Below, piece by piece: positions 54,028-61,316 of a DNA stretch of 64,000 bases. This DNA comes from Paenibacillus agri. Lineage in GTDB: Bacteria; Bacillota; Bacilli; Paenibacillales; Paenibacillaceae. The stretch covers positions 1-64,000 of the forward strand of contig NZ_JABWCS010000204.1 of the NCBI RefSeq assembly GCF_013359945.1. The letters are read 5' to 3'. A program made the translations under genes and the position numbers. The stretch's first letter is position 1, and every line of letters starts with the position of its first letter. The notes below the pieces were generated by a model, which did not search any database, had not been told where the DNA came from, and worked only from the letters and a program-made list of their open reading frames with translations.

Positions 54028-55830
54028 TTACGTTGTCAAGCTGTGTTCGCCCTTCGTATCCTTGCCTGGCAGACGGGAAGGAAAACGAATTCGGATAACC
54101 GTTCCCTCACCTAGTGAGCTATTGATAATTACACCGTATTCCTTGCCGTACTGCAATTTAATGCGCTGATCCACATTGCGGATGCCATAGCCAATCCCCT
54201 TATCTGTAGGGTCCAGCACCAGCTCAATGATCTCTTCCTTCATACCAAGTCCATTATCTTCCACTTCGAAGCAGATATCCTCGCCCTCAGGGTACGCACG
54301 AATGATAATCGAAATCTCATCATCGTACCAGGCATGCTCGAGCGCATTTTCCACAAATGGCTGCAAAATAAACTTCACCGTCTCATATTCCATCACTTCC
54401 GGCGCAATCTCATAAGTCACGTTGATGCGGTCAGCATTCTTGATCTTCTGAATCTCCAGATAGGATTCCACAATCTGAATCTCCTGCTCAATCGGAATAA
54501 TCATATCTCCGCGATGCAGGGAAAGGCGGTAGAATCTCGCCAAAGCCCGTACAATTTCATGCAGCTTATCAATTTCCCCCAGCTTCGCCATCCGGCTGAT
54601 GGACGAGAAGGTGTTATATAGAAAATGCGGATTCATCTGGGAATGAAGCACCTGCAGCTCCGTTTCCTTCTTCTCCAGATTACTGACATACACTTCATCG
54701 ATCAACCGCTGAATCGTTGATGCCATATCATTGAAGGCACTGCCAATCTCTGAAAATTCATCGTTCCCCTGAATCGGCATCCGCTTGTGGAAGTTCCCTT
54801 CCTGGAAGGACTTCAGCGAAGCTGTCAGCTTCATAAACCGCCGCGAGAAATACTGGGACATAATAATGCTGATCACGAACAGTAGCGCCAGAATCAATAC
54901 GCAGATCCATATGGTCACATTGCGAACTTGTTCAGAGTTCTTTTTCAATGAAGAGTAAGGAACCCAGGCAACTATGCTCGCCGACATGTTATCAATTGGC
55001 GTCTTAATCTCCATGAAAGATTCAGGCTTGACGATATCCCCATTGGCAGCGCCGGACAGCATCGCCGGGTCCATCTGATTCTTCGAGCTGGAGAACAGCA
55101 GATGATCCTTATCATCTACAATAAAGAGGATGCTGTCCTCGCCCAGATGTCCGGTATCTACGTCGGAGAAAATATACTTCATATTCACCGTCATCTTGAT
55201 CAGACCGCTCAGTTGCAGGGTATCGTAATTGATCAGTGGCCTCAGGTAAGAGATGCTACCCGTTTCTCTGTCCTTATCTACCTGCTTCCACTCCGCCGAG
55301 CCAAAATGCAGATCCAGTGACTGATACCACGGTGCATTCTGAATCCGCTCGCTGTGAAAGAGAGAATACTTGCGCCCTCCCTGCCCCGTATTTACGGTAC
55401 TGTTGTCATTATAGTAATACTCGCTAAGATAGTAATACTCACTGACATTCGGGTTGTCCACATACAGAGACAACTTCACTTCCTGATTGGGCAAGCTTGC
55501 GGCATTCTCCAATTTGGGCAGAATGTATTGGGACATAATATTGTATTTTTCCCACCCGGAATGATAGCCGGTCAAATAACGTGACAACGTCTGATCTGCG
55601 TAAATCTCATCCGAGCTGCGAATCAGATCCTTCAGGCGATAATCGACGTTATTGCCTACCTGCTTCACCGTAACTTCGAGACTGCTTCTAGTGTGCTCTG
55701 CAATCGTATTTACGGATGAGATGTACGCATAACTGCCGATGCCTATGACCGGAGTCAGCACCAGCAGCAAATAGGATATCAACAGCTTGTAGCCCAAAGG
55801 CATATAAGTGGAAGGAAAGCGTCTCTGCAT
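54028..55830 (-). CDS. YesM-type sensor histidine kinase
   Basis: 600 residues from ATG 55830, five bases after the regulator stop. A TTG three codons upstream overlaps it. Membrane helix 1 at about 13-33, an extracytoplasmic sensor domain of about 255 residues, helix 2 at about 295-317, a HAMP domain (about 320-370), then the LytS/YesM-type kinase domain with the phosphorylated His in SQMNPHFLYNTF and the ATP-binding DNGLGM. Paired with the YesN-type regulator just upstream in the same transcript and with a sugar ABC transporter, so the ligand is probably an oligosaccharide or its binding protein. Confidence 0.9.
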   Translation of the reverse strand: MQRRFPSTYMPLGYKLLISYLLLVLTPVIGIGSYAYISSVNTIAEHTRSSLEVTVKQVGNNVDYRLKDLIRSSDEIYADQTLSRYLTGYHSGWEKYNIMSQYILPKLENAASLPNQEVKLSLYVDNPNVSEYYYLSEYYYNDNSTVNTGQGGRKYSLFHSERIQNAPWYQSLDLHFGSAEWKQVDKDRETGSISYLRPLINYDTLQLSGLIKMTVNMKYIFSDVDTGHLGEDSILFIVDDKDHLLFSSSKNQMDPAMLSGAANGDIVKPESFMEIKTPIDNMSASIVAWVPYSSLKKNSEQVRNVTIWICVLILALLFVISIIMSQYFSRRFMKLTASLKSFQEGNFHKRMPIQGNDEFSEIGSAFNDMASTIQRLIDEVYVSNLEKKETELQVLHSQMNPHFLYNTFSSISRMAKLGEIDKLHEIVRALARFYRLSLHRGDMIIPIEQEIQIVESYLEIQKIKNADRINVTYEIAPEVMEYETVKFILQPFVENALEHAWYDDEISIIIRAYPEGEDICFEVEDNGLGMKEEIIELVLDPTDKGIGYGIRNVDQRIKLQYGKEYGVIINSSLGEGTVIRIRFPSRLPGKDTKGEHSLTT

Positions 55831-55835
55831 GAAGA

Positions 55836-57407
55836 TCAACTCTGCTTTCTGTAATCTGCTGCGGTAATGTTGAAGAATTCACGGAATTGTCTGCTGAAAT
55901 AGGCAATATTCTTGTAGCCCACCATCTCGGCCACCTCATAAATCTTGTACTGGTGCTGATCCAGTAGGGTAATCGCCTTTTCCATACGGGTACGGACCAG
56001 ATATTCATTGAAGCTCTCTCCCATATGCTCCTTGAACATCACGCCCAGGTGATTCGGAGAATAGGCAAAATGGTTAGCCACCTCGCGCAGCGTCAAGTTA
56101 TCGGACAGCTTCTCCTTGATATATTGTTCAATGTGCTCCATTAAACGCCGGTTCTTATGCTGTTTCTTCATAAACAGAATCTCCGAAATCTGGAACAGCG
56201 TATTGCGAAGCCAGCGCTTGATGTCCTCCACAGTTTCCAAATTATGAATGACATCCATTTGCTGGATGCCCCATCCAAGCAGACTCTCATAGGTCTCATT
56301 CAATGTTCCCAGATAAGCTTCAAGCCGGGTCGCAATGTGAATAGAGAAGTGGTATACCTTGACTGGATGCTCAAAATCGGCAGCCACGTCGAATAGCTCA
56401 TCAATACAGTCGCAAATATCAATCAGTCTGTATCCAGCCATCGCTCCAAACATGGCCTCCAGCACAACGCTCAGATCCTTAATGTCCTTGGTCATTCCTG
56501 CTTTATTCATCACCGGGTGGATGACCCGGTTCTTGCCGATGAACATCTTCCCGTTCATAAAGGTCTTAGCTTGGGAAAAAGACACCGGAAGCTCTTCCAG
56601 CGAAGTCGCTTGACTTCCATAGCTTACAGTAATCGTAAACGAGGTCTGCTCACGCACCTCTTGTACCAGCTTTTGCAACTGCAGTTCCAGCAAATCTGAC
56701 TCTGTTGTGTAGATCAGCCCAATCTGGGAGCGGTTCAAACGGCATATTTTACCGGTGCCCGCAGCCTCCAGCCGGGTGGCAATATATCCATAGAGATCGT
56801 CCAGAGCAGCATTTCCGGATTCTGGATTATCGCCGATCCGCGACAATACATCATCGGCCTCAATCAGCACCGCGTAAGCGCTTGTAAATACTAAATCCAT
56901 AGGATACCGAGCCAGAAAAGCACCAAGAGTCTCCTGATCGATCGTGCCCTCCAGCAAATGTCTCAGCACATCGTTCTTGATGAACTCAAACGAGGTCATG
57001 GCACTGGTATCTTCACTTCGTTTGACGCGTTCACTGTCCAGTTCTGCAGTCGCCGTCTTCAGAACCGCCACGATCTCTTCATCATCAACCGGCTTCAGAA
57101 TATAGCCATGCGCCTTGAGATCAAGTGCCTGCTTGGCATAATGGAAATCCTGATAACCGCTGATGAAGACCGTTTTGATGCCTGGATTCTTCTCCAGTGC
57201 TTTGCGTGACAGCTCAATGCCAGAAATCACCGGCATTTTAATGTCGGTGATCAGCAAATCAATATCATGATTTTCTATAAATTGAAGCGCAGCAAGCGCC
57301 TTGTTCTCGCTACAAACTACCTCGATCCCAAGGTCATTCCAGGGGATAAGACAGCGAAGCCCCTCTAGATCATAATTCTCATCGTCCACAAGCACGGCCC
57401 TATACAT
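55836..57407 (-). CDS. YesN-type response regulator with AraC output domain
   Basis: 523 residues from ATG 57407, which has GGGGAGGG upstream. The frame continues twelve codons further without support. Receiver domain 1-120 with the phospho-acceptor Asp55 in LLITDIKMP and Lys105 region LKPVDDEE. A middle linker region of about 280 residues is typical of the YesN group. The AraC double helix-turn-helix is at about 425-520 (EVANHFAYSPNHLGVMFKEHM, AEMVGYKNIAYFSRQFREF). Phosphorylated by the adjacent kinase, it likely activates the transporter and GH81 genes upstream. Confidence 0.91.
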   Translation of the reverse strand: MYRAVLVDDENYDLEGLRCLIPWNDLGIEVVCSENKALAALQFIENHDIDLLITDIKMPVISGIELSRKALEKNPGIKTVFISGYQDFHYAKQALDLKAHGYILKPVDDEEIVAVLKTATAELDSERVKRSEDTSAMTSFEFIKNDVLRHLLEGTIDQETLGAFLARYPMDLVFTSAYAVLIEADDVLSRIGDNPESGNAALDDLYGYIATRLEAAGTGKICRLNRSQIGLIYTTESDLLELQLQKLVQEVREQTSFTITVSYGSQATSLEELPVSFSQAKTFMNGKMFIGKNRVIHPVMNKAGMTKDIKDLSVVLEAMFGAMAGYRLIDICDCIDELFDVAADFEHPVKVYHFSIHIATRLEAYLGTLNETYESLLGWGIQQMDVIHNLETVEDIKRWLRNTLFQISEILFMKKQHKNRRLMEHIEQYIKEKLSDNLTLREVANHFAYSPNHLGVMFKEHMGESFNEYLVRTRMEKAITLLDQHQYKIYEVAEMVGYKNIAYFSRQFREFFNITAADYRKQS

Positions 57408-57431
57408 GACAATCCCTCCCCATTCATGAGG

Positions 57432-57459
57432 AAAAGAGGGCACGGATTGTGTCCCTCTT
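57432..57459 (-). terminator. Weak terminator or attenuator between the solute-binding protein and regulator genes
   Basis: AAGAGGG (57453-57459 strand complement) and CCCTCTT form a 7-bp stem with a 12-nt loop and a short T-run on the minus strand. It would lower the amount of two-component system relative to binding protein. Confidence 0.5.
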
Positions 57460-57478
57460 GTTCCCGCCTTCGCTGGCG

Positions 57479-59206
57479 TTAGCCTTTAATTTTGCTGAGA
57501 TTTTGTTGCCATACATTTGTTTTCCATTTCAGAACTTTATCATAACCCATCTTCGCTGCTTCTTTGTCCGTTTCCTCGATCAAACGAAGCACTTCTTCGT
57601 CACTCTTCGCGAAGATGATTTTAGGTATAACTTGTGCGTATTGATCTTTCAAGCGTTGCAGAATGATACCCTCTTCAGAGTTTGGAGCTGGATCAAGATT
57701 CGAGAACTCGGTGATGTTCTTGGAAGTCTTGAAGGAGATGTTCGCCTGAGCCAGTGTCGTCCAATCCTGTGCTTCTGCAGGCAGCAACTTCTCGCGTTCA
57801 GCTTTTACTTTGTCTACATAGGAAGTGTTTCCGTACCAGTTAAATTCGCCAATCTTCAATTCGTCGTATTTCTTAGGATCGCGATTGATATAGGCGTCAT
57901 TTGGAATTGGTACTCCGTCTTCTACTTTATCATAAAATAATCCAGGAGGCCCGAAGAATAAAATTTGTTGTCCTTCAGGGCTAGTTGCCCAGTTCATGTA
58001 AGAGAAGATAGCTTCAGGATCTTTTGCATTAGTGGTGATTACGTTTACATTCCAGCCCAGTGTGTTGAATCCGGAAGGATAGACTTTATCCTTGTCTACG
58101 CCGTCTTTGTGCACAGGCCAGATTGGCTCGTAGCCGCCTTCAGGATCTTTGGCGGTCAGCAAGTTGTTCGCCTCACGTCCGATACCTTCAACTACGGAGT
58201 CATACGCACCGAATACTGCAATTTTACCAGTTTTCAGCTTTTCAAGCACCTGATCACGGGTTTGGGTCAGCAAATCCTGGGAAGTCAGGCCTTCACGGAA
58301 CAGTCTGCTTGCGAACAAAGCAGTATCCTTAAAGCCTTGATCCTGATAAACCGACGTCAGCTCAGAGCCGTTTGGCACCCCGAAAATTTGGCCCGATCCG
58401 GGAGAGATAAAGCCAGGTGTACGGTCATTTGCGGAACCGCTGTACAACATACCGATCATTTGCAAGTCAGCGCCATCACGGGTCTCACCAAAGTCGATCG
58501 GTACCAGATTAGGGAATTTTTCTTTGACTTGCTTCAGGTAAGCTTCAAGGTCTTCCCATGTTTCAAGCTTAGGAGATCCAAGCGCTTTGTATGTCTTCTT
58601 CTCTACGAGATACGCTGCGTTACCATTACCATTCTTACCATTGATATACCAGTTCGGAATCTGATACAGCTTGCCGTCTTCGCTACGCAGCATGTTCAGG
58701 GTTTCCTCACCTACATTTTTGACAAACTCAGGATACTTCTCCAGGTAAGGATCGATTGCAACCAGCTTTCCTGCTTTTTGCAGGCGCTCTACGTCTTTAC
58801 CACGGTCCAAAATAATATTGTCAGGCAATTGATTGGATACGATCATAGCGTTCAGCTTTTGAGCTGCAGCGCCGTTGGATTGTACCGGATCAAGGGTAAC
58901 CTTCAAGTTCTCTGTAATCCATTGACCATGTGGTCTTTCTGCCCATGTTGGTGCAGTGTACCAGTCATAGTTGACAAAACTTGTGAAGGTAACCGGTTTC
59001 ACTTTTGCCGCTGCGTCTTTAGCTTCATCTGCTGGACTGTTGCTGGGAGTTGTATTTCCTGTATTCTCAGCGCTTTTCTCTGTGTTGGTTGCAGCGGATG
59101 GACTTGGTTCAGAAGCGGCATTGTTGTTGTTACTCGAGCAAGCAGCGAGCATACTTGTAGCCATTGCACTGACAAGCAGCAGAAGCCCTATCTTATTTTT
59201 CTTCAT
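57479..59206 (-). CDS. Extracellular solute-binding lipoprotein (sugar ABC transporter)
   Basis: 575 residues. Lipobox SMLAACSS with lipidated Cys23, then a Ser/Asn/Thr-rich spacer (25-70) and a large type I solute-binding fold of the LplA/YtcQ class used for oligosaccharide import. Typical length for this class is about 500-560. Motifs such as NYDWYTAPTWAERPHGQW, NWYINGKNGNG and IFSYMNWATSPEGQQILFFG fit that class. It follows the two permease genes at 83 bp spacing. Delivers substrate to the LplB/LplC-type permeases. The ligand is not predictable from sequence. Confidence 0.91.
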   Translation of the reverse strand: MKKNKIGLLLLVSAMATSMLAACSSNNNNAASEPSPSAATNTEKSAENTGNTTPSNSPADEAKDAAAKVKPVTFTSFVNYDWYTAPTWAERPHGQWITENLKVTLDPVQSNGAAAQKLNAMIVSNQLPDNIILDRGKDVERLQKAGKLVAIDPYLEKYPEFVKNVGEETLNMLRSEDGKLYQIPNWYINGKNGNGNAAYLVEKKTYKALGSPKLETWEDLEAYLKQVKEKFPNLVPIDFGETRDGADLQMIGMLYSGSANDRTPGFISPGSGQIFGVPNGSELTSVYQDQGFKDTALFASRLFREGLTSQDLLTQTRDQVLEKLKTGKIAVFGAYDSVVEGIGREANNLLTAKDPEGGYEPIWPVHKDGVDKDKVYPSGFNTLGWNVNVITTNAKDPEAIFSYMNWATSPEGQQILFFGPPGLFYDKVEDGVPIPNDAYINRDPKKYDELKIGEFNWYGNTSYVDKVKAEREKLLPAEAQDWTTLAQANISFKTSKNITEFSNLDPAPNSEEGIILQRLKDQYAQVIPKIIFAKSDEEVLRLIEETDKEAAKMGYDKVLKWKTNVWQQNLSKIKG

Positions 59207-59288
59207 CTCATAACCCCTCTCACGTTTACAGTTTAATATGTCATTAGTGGGCGGCAGCCGAAGCTGCCCCCACAGATAACCATAGATA

Positions 59289-60176
59289 CTACTCTTTCAG
59301 TGATCCTACCAATGCGCCCTTGACGAAGAACTTTTGCAGGAACGGATAGATCATTAGTATCGGCAGTGTAGCAATCATCATCGTTGCCATCTGCAATGCC
59401 TTGACCGTCACCGTGTTCTGCACCAGACTTTGTGCATAGGAGTTCAGATTGCTCATCAGACTCGCGGTTGCCCCTGCATTAATGATCTGTACAAGCAGCG
59501 TTTGCAGTGGGATCAGATTCTGATCGCTGATAAAGATCGCCGGCGTGAACCAGTCATTCCATAGTCCAACGGCGGTGAACAACCCGAGTGTCGCCATAAC
59601 AGGTCCAGAGATCGGCAGTACAATCTTGAAAAATACACCAAAGTTGGAGCATCCGTCAATCCTGCCTGATTCCTCAAGTCCGTCAGGTAGTTCTGCAAAG
59701 AAGGTACGGAAGATAATCATGTTAAATACATTGACCATACCATGAATTAACAAGAACGTGAACGTATTGTAAAGTTGCATCTGGTAGATCAGGATGAAGT
59801 AAGGAATTAATCCTCCGGTGAAGTACATCGTAATAATACAGATGATCATGTAGAATTTTTTGAACACAATGCCTTTCTTGGAAAGACCATAAGCAAAGAG
59901 TGACGTAAAGAACATGGACAGTGCTGTTCCTAATACCGTCCGTAGGATGGTAATCATGTAAGCTCTGAAAATGTTGTCTTCCTTGAAGACGATATTGTAA
60001 TTCTCAAACGTGAACGAGCGTGGCCAGAAAGTAACCCCACCCAATGCTGTGTCACTTCCGTTGTTAAATGAAATGACTAATGAGTTCCAGAACGGATAAA
60101 AAGTAATGAAGGCAAGGAATATAAGTAAGACATAAATAATTCCATGCATGATTTTATCAGAACGACTGCTTTTCAA
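59289..60176 (-). CDS. Sugar ABC transporter permease, LplC/YtcP type
   Basis: 295 residues, six predicted membrane helices. The cytoplasmic EAA loop reads EESGRIDGCSNFGVFFKIVLP (about residues 170-190), where the ATPase would dock. The C-terminus FVKGALVGSLKE is typical of this class. 36 bp downstream of the LplB-type gene. No ATPase gene is in the locus; the shared MsmX-type ATPase is normally encoded elsewhere. Confidence 0.92.
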   Translation of the reverse strand: MKSSRSDKIMHGIIYVLLIFLAFITFYPFWNSLVISFNNGSDTALGGVTFWPRSFTFENYNIVFKEDNIFRAYMITILRTVLGTALSMFFTSLFAYGLSKKGIVFKKFYMIICIITMYFTGGLIPYFILIYQMQLYNTFTFLLIHGMVNVFNMIIFRTFFAELPDGLEESGRIDGCSNFGVFFKIVLPISGPVMATLGLFTAVGLWNDWFTPAIFISDQNLIPLQTLLVQIINAGATASLMSNLNSYAQSLVQNTVTVKALQMATMMIATLPILMIYPFLQKFFVKGALVGSLKE

Positions 60177-60212
60177 GAAGTGTCCTCCTTTCTTGATGAG
60201 AACCGAATGGGC

Positions 60213-61205
60213 TTACCAGAGACTGGCTTTACCAAAACGGCGTGAGATGGTATTGGCAACATAGAGAAGAAGTACGCTCAACACCGATTTAAGCAATCCG
60301 GCTGCGGTCGCGTATGAATAACGTTGGTTCAGAATCCCCATTTGATATACATAGGTATCTACCGTCTGTGCATAAGGCATCAGAATACCGTTATTCAAAT
60401 TTTTGGTTAGCAGCAAGATATCTTCAAAGCCTGCGTTCAGGATATTACCTACTCCAAGCAGCAGGAAAATCGTGATAACCGGTGCAATGCTCGGAATTGT
60501 AATTTTGAAGATTTGCTTAAATTTACTCGCCCCATCAATGGAAGCTGCTTCATACATCGCTGGATCAATCCCGGCAATAGCTGCCATATAGACGATGGAA
60601 CCAAACCCGATTTCCTTCCAAACGCCTACGGATACGAGAATGCCCCAGAAGTATTCTGGAATGGACAGCCAGTTGATTGGCTTGTCAATTAGAGACATCT
60701 TGACCAAAACTTCATTCACCGCACCGTTATCCACAGCAAGCATCGAGAACACTAGCCCGGATACAACGACCCATGAGATAAAGTGAGGGATATACGTAAC
60801 GGTCTGGACAATGCTTTTGAACACTATATTTTTTACTTCATTCAACATAAGGGCCAAAATAATCGGTGCCGGGAATCCGATCAGAAGCTTCAGCAAACTG
60901 ATGCCAAAAGTATTTCTGACAATGCTCCAGAACTCCGGTGATTCAAAGAACATCCGGAAGTGCATCGTCCCGACCCACGGACTTGCGGCAAATCCCTCGA
61001 ACAGATTGTATTCCTTAAAGGCCATCAACACGCCCCACATCGGAATATAGCTGAAGATCAGAATGAATATAATCGAGGGAAGAATCATGAGCTGATAATC
61101 CCACTGCCGGGCGAATCTGCTCCAGACTCCCGTGCCCGGCGCTTTCGTGCCCAAGGGTTTATACGCCTTGGCCGGTACGCCACTGGGTATCGTTTCTTTT
61201 TTCAT
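60213..61205 (-). CDS. Sugar ABC transporter permease, LplB type
   Basis: 330 residues, six predicted membrane helices after a basic N-terminal tail of about 35 residues. SYIPMWGVLMAFKEYN and the EAA loop EAASIDGASKFKQIFKITIP are class signatures. ATG 61205. It is the first permease gene and starts 111 bp after the GH81 stop. The ending NTISRRFGKASLW is typical. With the following permease and lipoprotein it forms a complete importer apart from the ATPase. Confidence 0.93.
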   Translation of the reverse strand: MKKETIPSGVPAKAYKPLGTKAPGTGVWSRFARQWDYQLMILPSIIFILIFSYIPMWGVLMAFKEYNLFEGFAASPWVGTMHFRMFFESPEFWSIVRNTFGISLLKLLIGFPAPIILALMLNEVKNIVFKSIVQTVTYIPHFISWVVVSGLVFSMLAVDNGAVNEVLVKMSLIDKPINWLSIPEYFWGILVSVGVWKEIGFGSIVYMAAIAGIDPAMYEAASIDGASKFKQIFKITIPSIAPVITIFLLLGVGNILNAGFEDILLLTKNLNNGILMPYAQTVDTYVYQMGILNQRYSYATAAGLLKSVLSVLLLYVANTISRRFGKASLW

Positions 61206-61251
61206 AGCATCACCATTTCTTTCATTTGATGCTATTATCTTACCGCTAAAG

Positions 61252-61265
61252 TGAAAGCGATCTCT
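61252..61265 (-). promoter_or_regulatory. Possible CcpA cre site before the transporter operon
   Basis: TGAAAGCGATCTCT fits the cre consensus with two mismatches, 47 bp before the LplB-type start. Carbon catabolite repression is plausible. Confidence 0.3.
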
Positions 61266-61316
61266 ACGAGAAGAATTAACGATTATTTTACATAATCAAC
61301 GGTCTTGTAAATTTTA

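Noticed and set aside
57965-59236. 423-codon plus-strand frame opposite the solute-binding lipoprotein gene
   Set aside because: Antisense shadow of a lipoprotein gene with clear lipobox and ribosome context.
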